Below are positions 32,575 through 42,073 of a stretch of 64,000 nucleotides of DNA, piece by piece. The notes under the pieces were generated by a model, which saw only the letters and a program-made list of their open reading frames with translations, was not told where the DNA came from and searched no databases. Source of the DNA: Roseovarius azorensis (GTDB lineage: Bacteria; Pseudomonadota; Alphaproteobacteria; Rhodobacterales; Rhodobacteraceae); contig NZ_FOAG01000012.1 of assembly GCF_900109455.1 (NCBI RefSeq), positions 1-64,000 on the forward strand, given 5' to 3'. The position numbers and the translations under genes are program-made. Position 1 is the first letter of the stretch. Every line of letters begins with the position of its first letter.

Positions 32575-32721
32575 ATGGCTTTCGAGAGGATACGCCCGAT
32601 GTTGCACCAGATCACCGCCGCCGCCCGGCGCGCTCAGGATACGATTGTCGGTGATGCGATCGGCGCGCTCGCGCTGTTGGTCACGCTGGTTGGCGCGCTT
32701 TATCTGCCCGGCCTTGTCTGA
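32575..32721 (+). CDS. SOS-controlled small single-helix membrane protein
   Basis: The ORF encodes 48 residues (MAFERIRPMLHQITAAARRA then a helix). The first half is basic and amphipathic (R, H, RR), and the C-terminal half is one hydrophobic helix (about residues 29-48, GDAIGALALLVTLVGALYLP). The internal ATG at 32599 has GAGAGGA 8 bases upstream and gives a 40-residue form, the better ribosome-binding site. A LexA box precedes the gene and a terminator lies 155 bases after it. This fits an SOS-induced inner-membrane peptide. Caulobacter SidA (29 residues) and DidA are SOS or damage-induced division inhibitors of similar size; no sequence likeness is claimed. Confidence 0.7.
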   Translation: MAFERIRPMLHQITAAARRAQDTIVGDAIGALALLVTLVGALYLPGLV

Positions 32722-32876
32722 CATCTGCTGTTCCTGCCTGGCGGGTCCGCCCCTGTCGGCTTGACGATTCCACTGTCCCAAGCGGGGATCGCCAAGACTG
32801 CCTGTCCAAGCGTTTCGGGGTTTACCTCATTCCTCCCGATGATCGCGACAGGGTGCCGGATCCAGCCCGCCTGCCG

Positions 32877-32908
32877 CCGCCGCCCGACCGGGTGCGCGGC
32901 GGTTTTTT
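32877..32908 (+). terminator. Rho-independent terminator downstream of the SOS small gene
   Basis: CCGCCGC (32877-32883) pairs with GCGGCGG (32896-32902), with a CCG/GGG inner pairing, then six T at 32903-32908 on the plus strand. The stretch 32722-32876 holds no convincing gene; an open frame there lacks an ATG. Confidence 0.8.
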
Positions 32909-32920
32909 CATCAGGGGTGG

Positions 32921-33376
32921 TCAGGCGCAGGAGGTCCGGGCGCAGGCCTCTTCCATCGCCTCGACCGTCGCTTCGAGCGTCAGCAGGATCGACGCATGAC
33001 GGTTCTTGTAATCGCGCGCGGGCCGCAGCACTTCCAGCCCGTCAAACGGGGCGGGCGGGGTCGGGCCGTCGGATTTGAGCATGTCGCGCAGCGCGTCGCG
33101 CGCGGCGCGCACCTGCGGCAGATCACAGCCGATGATGCCCGCGCCAACCACGCTTGCCGCCGCCTGCCCCAGAGCACAGGCCTTGACCTCGGCGGCATAG
33201 TCGGTGATCCGCCCGTCCGCGCAGGTTATATCCACCGTCACCGTAGAGCCGCAGAGCGGCGCGCGGCGCTTGACGGTGGCATCGGGCGCGGCCAACCGCC
33301 CATGATGCGGGATATCGGCGGCCAGTTCCAGAATACGCGCCGAATAGAGCTTGATCAGGTCGGTTTCGCCACTCAT
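32921..33376 (-). CDS. Iron-sulfur cluster scaffold protein (IscU/NifU-like)
   Basis: The 151-residue protein has the NifU N-terminal-domain layout with cysteines in RRAPLCGSTVTVDI, VKACALGQAAASV and near the C-terminus (EEACARTSCA). IscU-type scaffolds assemble [2Fe-2S] clusters for transfer. The second cysteine motif matches the SufU-type KACALGQA pattern. The ATG at 33376 has AAAGGG about 7 bases upstream; the longer frame to 33577 overlaps the divergent hisI gene. It is divergent from hisI by 67 bases. Confidence 0.82.
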   Translation of the reverse strand: MSGETDLIKLYSARILELAADIPHHGRLAAPDATVKRRAPLCGSTVTVDITCADGRITDYAAEVKACALGQAAASVVGAGIIGCDLPQVRAARDALRDMLKSDGPTPPAPFDGLEVLRPARDYKNRHASILLTLEATVEAMEEACARTSCA

Positions 33377-33443
33377 GGCTTTCCCTTTCGTCTGTTGCCC
33401 CATAAATAGGCCCACAACGCGCAGATGCAAAAGGTTTTCCGCC

Positions 33444-33812
33444 ATGACATTCGATCCGGCGACACTGAAATATGACGCGGCGGGGTTGATCCCTGCGATC
33501 GCCCAGGACGCGGCCAGCGGCGAGGTGCTGATGATGGCCTGGATGAACGCGGATGCGGTGGCGCGCACGCTGGACACCGGGCGCGTGACCTACTGGAGCA
33601 GGTCGCGGTCGGCATTCTGGATCAAGGGCGAAACCTCGGGGCATGTGCAGGATCTCATTGAGATGCGGGTGGACTGCGACCGCGACTGCCTGCTCGTGCT
33701 CGTGCGCCAGACCGGGCCTGCCTGTCACACCAACCGGCGGTCGTGTTTCTACACGGCTGTGCGCGACGCGCAGGAGACCGAGATCATGGCGCCAATGGCG
33801 GCAGGGGAATGA
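33444..33812 (+). CDS. hisI: Phosphoribosyl-AMP cyclohydrolase
   Basis: HisI opens the purine ring of PR-AMP in the third step of histidine synthesis. The 122-residue zinc enzyme has MMAWMNADAV, YWSRSRSAFWIKGETSGH, VDCDRDCLLVLV with metal-ligand cysteines, and the C-terminal PACHTNRRSCFYTAV. The length is that of a stand-alone HisI without the HisE domain. The ATG at 33444 gives the family-typical N-terminus, MTFDPATLKYDAAGLIPAI. It is transcribed alone here, convergent with gluQ. Confidence 0.95.
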   Translation: MTFDPATLKYDAAGLIPAIAQDAASGEVLMMAWMNADAVARTLDTGRVTYWSRSRSAFWIKGETSGHVQDLIEMRVDCDRDCLLVLVRQTGPACHTNRRSCFYTAVRDAQETEIMAPMAAGE

Positions 33813-33838
33813 GTGTCCGGGCAAGGATCAGGCGGGAA

Positions 33839-34672
33839 TCATAGCCCGACCATCCTGCGGATATCCCGTGGGCTGCGCCCCTCGGCGCGATAGGTGGCGA
33901 TGGCGCGGGCATCGTCGCGCTTGGCAAGGCGTTTGCCGTTCTCGTCGCGGATGAGGACGTGATGATGATAGACAGGCGTGGGCAGACGCAGCAGCCGTTG
34001 CAGGAGCACATGGATCTGCGTGGCCTCCAGCAGATCCGCGCCTCGAATCACATGGCTGATCTTCTGTTCGGCGTCGTCGAGCACCACCGCGAGGTGATAG
34101 GACGCCCCCATGTCGCGCCGTGCCAGCACCACGTCACCCACGGTCTGCACCATGTTGTCCGGTATGATTTTCCGTCCCTGCTCGAAAAACTCTGGTGGTT
34201 CGTCAAGCGTGGCCAGGGCGCGCGCCATGTCGAGCCGCAGCGCGGCGTGGTCGGGGACGGGGCCGGCGGGCGGCGTCGCGGGGCGGCAGGTGCCGGGATA
34301 GATCAAACCGTCGGGGCCATGCAGCGCCGCACCCTCCTGCGGGGCATAGGCAGCGGCGCGGATATCCGCGCGGCTGCAATGGCAGGGGTAGAGCAGGCCC
34401 ATTTCCCACAATCCGGCGAGGGCGCTTCGGTAGACCGGCAGCCGCTCGGACTGGCGCATTACGGGCTTGGGCCAGGTCAGGCCGAGCCATGCCAGATCGT
34501 CGAATATCTGCACCTCCCATTCGGCGCGGCAGCGTGACCGGTCCAGATCGTCGATGCGCAGCAGGAACGTACCGCGCTCTGCCTCTGCGCGATCATGCGC
34601 CAGCATCGCCGAATAGGCATGCCCCAGATGCAGCGGACCAGTGGGCGAGGGGGCAAAGCGCGTTATGAACAT
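33839..34672 (-). CDS. gluQ: Glutamyl-Q tRNA(Asp) synthetase
   Basis: GluQRS attaches glutamate to queuosine at position 34 of tRNA-Asp. The 277-residue protein is a GluRS-like catalytic domain without the anticodon-binding half: FAPSPTGPLHLGHAYSA (HIGH-like), RIDDLD, a zinc motif CHCSRADI, and RLAKRDD in place of KMSKS. That truncated length separates it from GltX. The gene is followed by trmFO on the same strand, so two tRNA modifiers may be co-transcribed. Confidence 0.92.
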   Translation of the reverse strand: MFITRFAPSPTGPLHLGHAYSAMLAHDRAEAERGTFLLRIDDLDRSRCRAEWEVQIFDDLAWLGLTWPKPVMRQSERLPVYRSALAGLWEMGLLYPCHCSRADIRAAAYAPQEGAALHGPDGLIYPGTCRPATPPAGPVPDHAALRLDMARALATLDEPPEFFEQGRKIIPDNMVQTVGDVVLARRDMGASYHLAVVLDDAEQKISHVIRGADLLEATQIHVLLQRLLRLPTPVYHHHVLIRDENGKRLAKRDDARAIATYRAEGRSPRDIRRMVGL

Positions 34673-34684
34673 GATTTTGGCTGG

Positions 34685-36052
34685 TTATGGCGCAAAGCTC
34701 ATGTCGTCCGCTATCTGCGCCTCCAGCCATCCGGACCACGCCGCCTTGGCGCGGTCGGTATAGGCCCTGTAGCGGTCGATGCGTCCGCGCCGCCCGCCCT
34801 TGAACCCCTCGACAGGACGAAACAGGCCGAAATTGACGTTCATCGGCTGAAAGGTTCTGGCCTCCGCGCCGCCGGTGATGTGGTGGATCAGCGCACCCAT
34901 CGCACTGTCCTGCGGCACCCGCGGCAGGGCGCGCCCAAGGATTTCCGCCGCCGCCAGCCGCCCCGCCAACAGTCCCATGGCCGCCGATTCCACATAGCCC
35001 TCGACGCCGGTGATCTGCCCGGCAAAGCGGACGTGCGGGCGTGTGCGCAGGCGCATCTGCGCGTCCAGCAGCGTCGGCGAGTTGATGAACGTATTGCGGT
35101 GAATCCCGCCAAGGCGGGCAAACTGCGCGTTCTCCAGACCGGGAATCATCCTGAAAACAGATGTTTGTGCGCCGTATTTCATCTTGGTCTGAAAGCCCAC
35201 GATATTATAGAGCGTGCCAAGCGCATTGTCGCGGCGCAGTTGTACCACGGCCCATGGCTTGATCTCCGGCTGATGCGGATTGGTCAGGCCCACCGGCTTC
35301 ATCGGGCCGTGGCGCAGGGTTTCGCGGCCGCGTTCGGCCATCACCTCGATGGGCAGGCAGCCGTCGAAATACCCGGCGGTCTCGCCTTCGTGAAACTCGG
35401 TCTTTTCCGCCACCAGCAGCGCGTCGATGAACGCCTCGTACTGATCACGGTCCATCGGACAGTTGAGATAGGCGGTGCGTTCCTCTTCGGTGTCGCCCTT
35501 GTCATAGCGCGACTGCATCCAGGCGCGCGACATGTCGATGCTGTCATGATAGACAATCGGCGCGATGGCGTCGAAGAACGCCAGCGCCTGCGCCCCGGTC
35601 TCGGCGGCAATCGCCTGTCCCAACCCCTCCGAGGTCAGCGGGCCGGTGGCGATGATCCAATGACCGCCCTCTGGAAGAGACGTGATTTCAGTATGTTGCA
35701 CGATGATCTTCGGGTGATTCATCAGATGCGCCGTTACCGAGCGGGCAAAGGGATCGCGATCCACCGCAAGCGCGCCACCGGCGGGCAGGCGGTGACGGTC
35801 GGCCATCGCCATGATGAGACCGCCCGCCGCGCGCATTTCCCAGTGCAACAGACCCACCGCGTTCTGCTCGTCATCGTCAGAGCGGAAAGAGTTGGAACAC
35901 ACCATCTCGGCCAGATCGCCTGTGCGATGTGCAAATGTCCCGACATGGGGGCGCATTTCGTGGATCACCACGTCAACACCCATGTTGGCCGCCTGCCAGG
36001 CCGCCTCTGACCCGGCCATGCCGCCGCCGACGATATGCAATGTCTCGCTCAT
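34685..36052 (-). CDS. trmFO: Methylenetetrahydrofolate-tRNA uracil-5 methyltransferase
   Basis: TrmFO makes m5U54 in tRNA, using methylene-tetrahydrofolate and FAD. The 455-residue protein has the FAD motif [18 protein letters not shown] at the start, [10 protein letters not shown] with a redox cysteine, [10 protein letters not shown], and the MKPVGLTNP and [29 protein letters not shown] segments. GluQ lies 12 bases downstream. It replaces the S-adenosylmethionine-type TrmA of enterobacteria in this lineage. Confidence 0.95.
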   Translation of the reverse strand: MSETLHIVGGGMAGSEAAWQAANMGVDVVIHEMRPHVGTFAHRTGDLAEMVCSNSFRSDDDEQNAVGLLHWEMRAAGGLIMAMADRHRLPAGGALAVDRDPFARSVTAHLMNHPKIIVQHTEITSLPEGGHWIIATGPLTSEGLGQAIAAETGAQALAFFDAIAPIVYHDSIDMSRAWMQSRYDKGDTEEERTAYLNCPMDRDQYEAFIDALLVAEKTEFHEGETAGYFDGCLPIEVMAERGRETLRHGPMKPVGLTNPHQPEIKPWAVVQLRRDNALGTLYNIVGFQTKMKYGAQTSVFRMIPGLENAQFARLGGIHRNTFINSPTLLDAQMRLRTRPHVRFAGQITGVEGYVESAAMGLLAGRLAAAEILGRALPRVPQDSAMGALIHHITGGAEARTFQPMNVNFGLFRPVEGFKGGRRGRIDRYRAYTDRAKAAWSGWLEAQIADDMSFAP

Positions 36053-36094
36053 GGGATGCGATCTAGGCGATTGCGCCGCGTTTGGAAAGGGTTG

Positions 36095-36880
36095 TCACCG
36101 TTGCCAGTCGGGGGGGCGCTTGTCGAGAAAGGCGCTGATCCCCTCGTTTGTATCGCGGTCGAGCATGTTCTCGACCATCACTGCGCCGGTATGGGCATAG
36201 GCGTCGTCGAGACCCAGTTCGAGCTGTTCGTAAAAGGCGCGCTTGCCGATACGCACCGCGCTGCCGAGTTTCGCCGCGACGGTTTCGGCGAGGCGCATGA
36301 CCTCGCCATCCAGATCCTCGTGTGGCACCGCGCGGTTGATCAGGCCCAGTTCAGCGGCGCGCGCGGTGTCGATGAATTCCCCCGTGGTCAGCATCTCGAA
36401 CGCCTGCTTGCGCGGGATATTGCGGCTGAGCGCCACCATCGGGGTTGAGCAGAACAGCCCGATATTGACGCCGTTGACGCCGAACCGCGTGCCATGCGCC
36501 GCCACCGCCATGTCGCAGGAGGCCACCAGTTGACAGCCGGCGGCGGTGGCGATGCCGTGCGGTGCTGCGATGACCGGTTGCGGCAGGTCGCGGACCGCCG
36601 TCATCACGGCGCTGCAGCGGGCGAAGAGATCGGCGAAATAAGCGCGCCCGCCATCTTCGGCCTGACGTCCGGCCTGCATTTCCCTGAGATCGTGGCCAGC
36701 GCAGAACGCCTTGCCAGCACCCGCGATCGTCACGACGCGGATCGTCCGGTCCCCCCCCAGCCGGTCGAATTCGGCCCTGAGTGCTGCCAGCATCGCGTCG
36801 GACAGCGCATTCAGATTGCCCGGCGAATTGAGCGTGAGGCGCGCGATTGCGCCCTCGTCTGAGCGGTCGAGAATTGGCAT
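36095..36880 (-). CDS. Enoyl-CoA hydratase/isomerase family protein
   Basis: The 261-residue protein has the crotonase fold: ALSDAMLAALRAEFDRL, the oxyanion-hole segment AFCAGHDLREM, then QPVIAAPHGIATAAGCQLVASCDMAVA and FGVNGVNIGLFCSTPMVALSR. The second-shell acid that marks true hydratases (Glu at the GxxE position) is not clearly present, so isomerase or other crotonase activity is possible. It is followed by trmFO and faces a divergent thioesterase-like gene 58 bases away. Confidence 0.82.
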   Translation of the reverse strand: MPILDRSDEGAIARLTLNSPGNLNALSDAMLAALRAEFDRLGGDRTIRVVTIAGAGKAFCAGHDLREMQAGRQAEDGGRAYFADLFARCSAVMTAVRDLPQPVIAAPHGIATAAGCQLVASCDMAVAAHGTRFGVNGVNIGLFCSTPMVALSRNIPRKQAFEMLTTGEFIDTARAAELGLINRAVPHEDLDGEVMRLAETVAAKLGSAVRIGKRAFYEQLELGLDDAYAHTGAVMVENMLDRDTNEGISAFLDKRPPDWQR

Positions 36881-36938
36881 CTTGTATCCCCTTTTGCGTT
36901 ATGGCCATTCTAACGCGCGATTGCGCAGGAGGGAAAGC

Positions 36939-37358
36939 ATGACCGTAAAGATGACTGCCGAAGAGCTGATGGAATTCCTCGACGGGGAATTTCCGCAGGT
37001 GAACGGCGAATTCGCCATCGAGGAGGTGGGCGACAGCCGCATCCGCGTGCGGCTGCTGGTCGCCGAGCGGCACCTGCGGCCCGGCGGCACGGTATCCGGC
37101 CCGTCGATCTTTGCGCTGGCCGATGTCTCGGTCTACCTCGCGGTGCTGGCGATGATCGGACCACAGGGGCTGGCGGTGACCACCAGTTGCAGCCTGGATT
37201 TCATGCGCAAGCCGGCGGCACGCACCGATCTGATCGCCGAATGCCGCCTGCTGAAACTGGGCCGCGTGCTGGCGGTGGGCGAGGTGCTGGTCTTTTCCGA
37301 TGGGATGCAGGCGCCCGTGGCCCGCGCGAGTCTGACCTATTCGATCCCGCCCAAGTGA
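36939..37358 (+). CDS. PaaI-type hotdog-fold thioesterase
   Basis: The 139-residue protein has a hotdog-fold layout with the central helix region VSGPSIFALADVSVYLAVLAMIG, which holds the catalytic acid, and the strand LAVTTSCSLDFMRKPA typical of PaaI-like acyl-CoA thioesterases. An AGGAGGGAAAGC site precedes the ATG at 36939. It is divergent from the enoyl-CoA hydratase, a pair that often works on acyl-CoA turnover; the substrate cannot be read from sequence. Confidence 0.8.
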   Translation: MTVKMTAEELMEFLDGEFPQVNGEFAIEEVGDSRIRVRLLVAERHLRPGGTVSGPSIFALADVSVYLAVLAMIGPQGLAVTTSCSLDFMRKPAARTDLIAECRLLKLGRVLAVGEVLVFSDGMQAPVARASLTYSIPPK

Positions 37359-37478
37359 CGCGGGTGCCGGCATCGCGCGGGGCGAGAATCCCCGCATGAA
37401 TCTCCGCACGCGATGGGGTATAATAATACCTATTTTATAACATACTGTTTTACAATCAATATTACCGGTCATGCACTA

Positions 37479-37506
37479 TTGACCCGCTTCGCTATCTCAC
37501 TATAAC
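37479..37506 (+). promoter_or_regulatory. Sigma-70-type promoter for rplM-rpsI
   Basis: TTGACC (37479-37484), a 16-base spacer, then TATAAC (37501-37506). It lies 80 bases before the rplM start in a strikingly AT-rich patch (about 37415-37480), unlike the surrounding high-GC sequence. Confidence 0.6.
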
Positions 37507-37523
37507 CCGCACATCGTATCAGC

Positions 37524-37560
37524 GCCACCAATCAGGTGGCCGAGACTGATCAAGACCACC
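37524..37560 (+). promoter_or_regulatory. Structured rplM leader with two mutually exclusive hairpins
   Basis: GCCACC (37524-37529) pairs with GGTGGC (37535-37540), and the same GGTGG (37535-37539) can instead pair with CCACC (37556-37560). The two foldings exclude each other. A GATCAAG repeat flanks the second partner. The element lies between the promoter and the rplM start and is a candidate autoregulatory leader for L13. Confidence 0.45.
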
Positions 37561-37585
37561 GATCAAGCACAAGGTTCTGCCTGAC

Positions 37586-38050
37586 ATGAAAACATTTTCT
37601 GCAACGCCTGCAGATATCGACAAGAAATGGATCCTGATTGATGCCGAAGGCGTCGTTCTGGGCCGTCTTGCCTCGATCATCGCCATGCGCCTGCGCGGCA
37701 AGCACAAGGCCAGCTACACCCCCCACATGGACATGGGTGACAACGTGATCGTCATCAATGCCGACAAGGTGCAACTGACCGGCAACAAGCGCAACAAACC
37801 CAACTACTGGCATACCGGCCACCCCGGCGGGATCAAATCGCGAACGACGGCCGAGATCCTCGAGGGCAAGTTCCCCGAGCGCGTCGTCACGCAGGCGGTC
37901 AAGCGGATGCTGCCGGGCAACCGGCTGGCGCGTACGCAGATGACCAATCTGCGCGTCTATGCAGGTGGCGAACACCCTCATGCGGCCCAAAGCCCCGAGG
38001 TGCTGGACGTCAAATCCATGAATTCCAAGAATACGCGGGTGGCATACTGA
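37586..38050 (+). CDS. rplM: 50S ribosomal protein L13
   Basis: The 154-residue protein starts [20 protein letters not shown], typical of alphaproteobacterial L13, and continues with [19 protein letters not shown] and [15 protein letters not shown]. The leader upstream carries a promoter and competing hairpins. The stop overlaps the rpsI start by one base, the universal rplM-rpsI pair. Confidence 0.98.
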   Translation: MKTFSATPADIDKKWILIDAEGVVLGRLASIIAMRLRGKHKASYTPHMDMGDNVIVINADKVQLTGNKRNKPNYWHTGHPGGIKSRTTAEILEGKFPERVVTQAVKRMLPGNRLARTQMTNLRVYAGGEHPHAAQSPEVLDVKSMNSKNTRVAY

Positions 38051-38538
38051 TGGCTGAAGAAATCAAATCCCTCGAAGGTCTCGAAGCCGTCGCCGGCGAT
38101 ACCGCCGCCGCCGTGGCCGTGGCCCCCCCGCGCGAACCCGTGCGTGACAGCCTGGGCCGCTCCTATGCCACCGGCAAACGCAAGGATGCGGTCGCCCGCG
38201 TCTGGATCAAGCCTGGCTCGGGCAAGGTTGTGGTCAACGGCAAGCCGATGAAAGAGTATTTCGCGCGCCCCGTGCTGCAGATGATCCTCAAGCAGCCCTT
38301 TACCGTGTCGGGCACCGAGGACCAGTTCGACGTGATGGCGACGGTCGCCGGTGGCGGTCTCTCGGGCCAGGCCGGTGCGGTCAAGCACGGCGTGTCCAAG
38401 GCGTTGCAACTCTACGATCCCAGCTTGCGCCCCGCGCTCAAGGCCGCCGGTTTCCTGACCCGCGACAGCCGCGTGGTGGAACGCAAGAAATACGGCAAGG
38501 CCAAGGCGCGCAAGAGCTTCCAGTTCTCCAAGCGTTAA
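38050..38538 (+). CDS. rpsI: 30S ribosomal protein S9
   Basis: The 162-residue protein has an acidic/Ala-rich N-terminal extension of about 35 residues ([22 protein letters not shown]) common in alphaproteobacterial S9, then the core [21 protein letters not shown] and the C-terminal [17 protein letters not shown] that reaches into the P-site. A terminator follows 25 bases after the stop. Confidence 0.98.
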   Translation: MAEEIKSLEGLEAVAGDTAAAVAVAPPREPVRDSLGRSYATGKRKDAVARVWIKPGSGKVVVNGKPMKEYFARPVLQMILKQPFTVSGTEDQFDVMATVAGGGLSGQAGAVKHGVSKALQLYDPSLRPALKAAGFLTRDSRVVERKKYGKAKARKSFQFSKR

Positions 38539-38563
38539 GCGGGACCAAACATCATGCTTCTGC

Positions 38564-38595
38564 AAAGGGCGGCCCGAGGGCGGCCCTTTCTTCTT
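38564..38595 (+). terminator. Rho-independent terminator after rpsI
   Basis: AAAGGGC (38564-38570) pairs with GCCCTTT (38583-38589), with an inner GCCC/GGGC pairing, then TTCTT. It ends the rplM-rpsI operon and faces the convergent TetR gene stop at 38607. Confidence 0.75.
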
Positions 38596-38606
38596 GTCTG
38601 ACCGTT

Positions 38607-39230
38607 TCAGGCCGCATCGTCAGGGGGCAAGAGGCCCAGACCGCGCAGATAGATGCCGATACCCGTTTCCAGCAATTTCTCGGGCGGAAACGGCGTGTGC
38701 GCGCCGGACGCGCCGTGGGTGAACAATTCCACCACGCCGTGACTCATAGCCCAGACATGGGCGGCGAACATCGCGGCCGGTGGGCGGCGTCCGGGCGGCA
38801 GATGCGCCGACAGCATCCCGGCCGCGCGGGTCAGCACCGCCTGCGCCCGCACGACCGCATCGGCCAGTTCCGGGCTGGCAGTGACCGACAGGCCCGATTC
38901 GAACATCGCGACATAATGCCCCGGGTTCGACCGTGCAAAGCCGAGATAGGCCCGCCCCGTGGCCTGAAACGCCGCCAGTGGGCTGGGCCGCCCCTGATCG
39001 AACGCCGCCTCCATCCGGGTTGCGAAAATCTCATAGCCCTGGCGCGCGGCCTCTGCAATCAGCGCTTCGCGACCTGAAAAATGCCGATAGGGCGCCGCCG
39101 GTGACACGCCTGCCAGCTTTGCCGCCTCGGCCATGGTGAATCCCTGCGGCCCGCGCTCGGCGATCAGCGTCAGCACCGCCTCGACCAGCGCCTGCCGCAG
39201 GTTGCCGTGGTGATAGCCCTGCTTACCCAT
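38607..39230 (-). CDS. TetR/AcrR-family transcriptional regulator
   Basis: The 207-residue protein has a TetR helix-turn-helix ([25 protein letters not shown]) and a C-terminal ligand domain of the WHG type ([15 protein letters not shown]). Its first codons overlap the 3' end of ppk2 by 8 bases, so it is probably co-transcribed with ppk2 and may regulate that operon. The inducer is not readable; the WHG-type C-terminus is common in regulators of lipid or membrane genes. Confidence 0.9.
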   Translation of the reverse strand: MGKQGYHHGNLRQALVEAVLTLIAERGPQGFTMAEAAKLAGVSPAAPYRHFSGREALIAEAARQGYEIFATRMEAAFDQGRPSPLAAFQATGRAYLGFARSNPGHYVAMFESGLSVTASPELADAVVRAQAVLTRAAGMLSAHLPPGRRPPAAMFAAHVWAMSHGVVELFTHGASGAHTPFPPEKLLETGIGIYLRGLGLLPPDDAA

Positions 39231-40092
39231 TCCATATCTCGGGTCCGGCGGCGATCAGCGGATCGCAGACCCCGACGGCGTGGGCGTCCTTGCGGGCGTA
39301 ATCGAGCGCGCTCAGAACATGGCGGATCGCCTCCAGCCGCGCACGGCGCTTGTCGTCGGACCGGACCACGGTCCATGGCGCGTGATCGGTGTGGCTGCGG
39401 GTGAGAGTCTCGACAATCGCGGTGCTGTAGTCGTCCCATTTCTTCAGACCCTCAACGTCGATCCAGCTCAGTTTCCACTGTTTCAACGGGTCGGATTCGC
39501 GCTCCAGAAAGCGGCGCAACTGTTCGGCGCGACCGACGTTGAGCCAGAACTTGAAGAGATGGATCCCCTCATCCACCAGCATGCGTTCGAAATCCGGCAC
39601 CTGGGCAAAGAAATGCTCGCGCTGCGCGTCGCTGCAAAAGCCGAATACCTTTTCGACCACGCCGCGATTGTACCAGCTGCGGTCGTAGAACACGATCTCG
39701 CCACCGGCGGGCAGATGGTCGATATAGCGCTGGAAATACCATTGCGTCGCCTCGACATCAGAGGGTTTGGCCAGCGCCACCACCCGCGCGCCGCGCGGGT
39801 TGAGATACTCGCGGAACCGCGTGATCGTGCCGCCCTTGCCCGCCGCGTCGCGCCCCTCGAAGACGATGGCGATGCGCGCGCCGCTCTCCTTGGTCCAGTG
39901 CTGCATCCTGACCAGTTCGACCTGCAACTTTTCCAGTTCCCTGTCATAGGTCTTTTTCGCCATCCGCTCGGAATAGGGATAGGCATGGCCCAGTATGTCA
40001 TCCTTGTCCGCGCGGCGGATCTCGTTGCGGATTTCGGCGGGAGCTTCGGTCTCGAAAAACGCGCTGATCGCGCCGTCAAAGGGCAGATTCAT
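39223..40092 (-). CDS. ppk2: Polyphosphate kinase 2
   Basis: PPK2 enzymes use polyphosphate to phosphorylate nucleotides. The 289-residue single-domain protein has a Walker A in [13 protein letters not shown], the Walker B region [16 protein letters not shown] and the lid region [16 protein letters not shown]. The ATG at 40092 is chosen for the family-typical start; the longer frame has no supporting homology. Overlap with the TetR gene suggests regulated expression under phosphate or energy stress. Confidence 0.93.
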   Translation of the reverse strand: MNLPFDGAISAFFETEAPAEIRNEIRRADKDDILGHAYPYSERMAKKTYDRELEKLQVELVRMQHWTKESGARIAIVFEGRDAAGKGGTITRFREYLNPRGARVVALAKPSDVEATQWYFQRYIDHLPAGGEIVFYDRSWYNRGVVEKVFGFCSDAQREHFFAQVPDFERMLVDEGIHLFKFWLNVGRAEQLRRFLERESDPLKQWKLSWIDVEGLKKWDDYSTAIVETLTRSHTDHAPWTVVRSDDKRRARLEAIRHVLSALDYARKDAHAVGVCDPLIAAGPEIWNG

Positions 40093-40129
40093 CGGGGGCC
40101 TCTTGCTGCTGCCCGGGCAGTATGGCCGC

Positions 40130-41098
40130 TCAATCGGCGCGGCGCAATCCGGCGCGGACGGCGGCGCGGCGAATGGCGGCAATCACCTCCTCGGGCGCGC
40201 TGTGATGCGGCATATGCCCGATTCCGTCCAACGTGGTCAAATTGGCTCCGGCGATCTGTCGGCTGAGCGGTTCGGAATGGATGGTCAGACCCACGGTGGT
40301 ATCGGCGCGGCCATGCACGATCTCGGTGGGCACACTGATCTCGTCATAACGCCGGTGCAGCGCCTCGATCTCGCCCAGAAGATTGGCGCGTTGCAGCGCA
40401 TTGGCGCGCAACGAGTGCCGGCGCAGGGTCAGCCCCGCGCCGATATGTTCCAGATAGCCCTCGGGCGGCTCTTGCGGGGCAAAGATTTCACCCACCGCCT
40501 GTTCCACGCGCTCGTCGCGTACAAATGCCGTAAGGAACGGGATCGCCAACGGCCCCAGCACCGGATGGGACAGAACCCGGTAATAGGCGGACAAGCCAGT
40601 ATCCCAGGGCTTTGCGGCCCCGGCAACCATGACCAGCGCCGCGATGCGATCGGGCCGCGTCACCGCCCAGGCCAGCGCCACCGCGCCACCATAACTGTGG
40701 CCCAGCACGATGGGGCGCTCGGCACCAAGCTCTGCGGCGGCCCGTTGCAGCAGATCCGCCTGCTCCGTGATCGTCGCCCCGCTGCGGTTGAGGCGCGCGG
40801 TATAGCCCAGTCCGGGCCGGTCCAAAACGATCACGCGATAGTTCCGCGCCAGACGTGGTGCGAGGTCAAAGGTCATGTCGCGGGTATTGCCCGAAGCTCC
40901 GTGAATCAGAACCAGATCGGGAACCGAACCGTCCCGCGGTCCCATCACCACCGCATGGACGCGATTGCCGTCCACCGTCAGAAACTGTCCTTCGGGGGGA
41001 AACGCCGCCTCGGCGCGGGCCTCATGCGCGCGCGCCTTCCACAGCACAAGGATCGCAACACAGGCGGCGAGCGCGACAAGAGCCACAAGCAGTTTCAC
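40130..41098 (-). CDS. Alpha/beta-hydrolase, membrane-anchored
   Basis: The 322-residue protein starts with a hydrophobic anchor ([20 protein letters not shown]) and then has an alpha/beta-hydrolase fold: [14 protein letters not shown] (oxyanion region), [16 protein letters not shown] with the nucleophile Ser, and GIGHMPHHS with the catalytic His. The substrate is not apparent. It lies 3 bases from metA on the same strand (metA stop at 41102), so they may be co-transcribed. Confidence 0.85.
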   Translation of the reverse strand: MKLLVALVALAACVAILVLWKARAHEARAEAAFPPEGQFLTVDGNRVHAVVMGPRDGSVPDLVLIHGASGNTRDMTFDLAPRLARNYRVIVLDRPGLGYTARLNRSGATITEQADLLQRAAAELGAERPIVLGHSYGGAVALAWAVTRPDRIAALVMVAGAAKPWDTGLSAYYRVLSHPVLGPLAIPFLTAFVRDERVEQAVGEIFAPQEPPEGYLEHIGAGLTLRRHSLRANALQRANLLGEIEALHRRYDEISVPTEIVHGRADTTVGLTIHSEPLSRQIAGANLTTLDGIGHMPHHSAPEEVIAAIRRAAVRAGLRRAD

Positions 41099-41101
41099 CG
41101 C

Positions 41102-42046
41102 TCAGCCCCGCAGATCGGTGGTCTCGATCCCGATCCTGGTTATGTCATAGGGCGTGGTTTCATAGATCTCCGACACCCAGTTGCCATAGAGCAGATGCGC
41201 ATGGCTGCGCCATCGGTTCTGCGGCGCGCGCGCGGGATCGTCACCGGGGTAATAGTTGCAGGGCACGTTGATCGGCGTGCCATTGGCCACGTCGCGGTCA
41301 TATTCCTGTTTCAGCGTGTCGCTGTCATATTCGAAATGGTTGAAGATATAGAGCGCGCGGCGACCCGGATCCTCGACCAGGCAGGGGCCGACCTCGTCGC
41401 TGTCCAGCAGGATGCGCAACCCCGATACGGCCTCGATCTCTGCGCGCTTCATCTCGGTCCAGCGGCTGACCGGAATGACGCAATCATCTGAAAATCCTCG
41501 CAGCAAGGGCGAGGAGGGATCCATGTTGCGATGCCGGAAGCAGCCGAATGCCTTGGCCCCCAGCAGATGTTTTTTCACCCCGTGGAAATGGTTGATCATC
41601 GCCATCCCGCCCCAGCAAACGCCAAAGGTGGAATGCACATGGCTCTGCGTCCAGTCAAAGACGCGGGACAGTTCCTGCCAATAGGTGACGGCATCAAACT
41701 CCAGATGCTCGATCGGCGCGCCGGTGATGATAAGGCCGTCGTATTTGTCGCCCGATGCAGCAACCTCGTCGAAGGGCCGGTAGAAACTCTCCATATGCTC
41801 GGCGGCGGTGGTCTTGGTCTGGTGTTCGGTCATGCGGATCAGGTCGAACTCGATCTGCAGCGGTGTCGCCCCGATCAGCCGGGCGAACTGATTCTCGGTC
41901 TGGATCTTCTTGGGCATCAGGTTGAGCAATCCGATACGCAGAGGCCGGATATCCTGCCGCGCCGCCTGATCGGGGTCCATCACCATCACGCCCTCGCCCC
42001 TGAGCACGTCATAGGCAGGCAGGCTGGATGGAATCTTGATCGGCAT
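41102..42046 (-). CDS. metA: Homoserine O-acetyltransferase (MetA family)
   Basis: MetA-family enzymes acylate homoserine in methionine synthesis. The 314-residue protein has the catalytic Cys144 in [10 protein letters not shown], the late His-Glu pair region (YIFNHFEYD), and [12 protein letters not shown]. In this loop the residue equivalent to position 111 of characterised MetA proteins is Glu113 here, which indicates acetyl-CoA rather than succinyl-CoA as acyl donor. No SAM-II-like riboswitch fits in the 27-base gap to the upstream ATPase gene. Confidence 0.94.
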   Translation of the reverse strand: MPIKIPSSLPAYDVLRGEGVMVMDPDQAARQDIRPLRIGLLNLMPKKIQTENQFARLIGATPLQIEFDLIRMTEHQTKTTAAEHMESFYRPFDEVAASGDKYDGLIITGAPIEHLEFDAVTYWQELSRVFDWTQSHVHSTFGVCWGGMAMINHFHGVKKHLLGAKAFGCFRHRNMDPSSPLLRGFSDDCVIPVSRWTEMKRAEIEAVSGLRILLDSDEVGPCLVEDPGRRALYIFNHFEYDSDTLKQEYDRDVANGTPINVPCNYYPGDDPARAPQNRWRSHAHLLYGNWVSEIYETTPYDITRIGIETTDLRG

Positions 42047-42073
42047 CGGGCGGGGATCCTCGTGGTGTCGGGT

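Noticed and set aside
32722-32920. Open frame between the SOS small gene and the Fe-S scaffold gene
   Set aside because: It has no ATG or GTG in a useful position with a ribosome-binding site, and a terminator lies inside it.
42047-42073. SAM-II riboswitch before metA
   Set aside because: The gap is only 27 bases and too short for the known aptamer; no matching motif.
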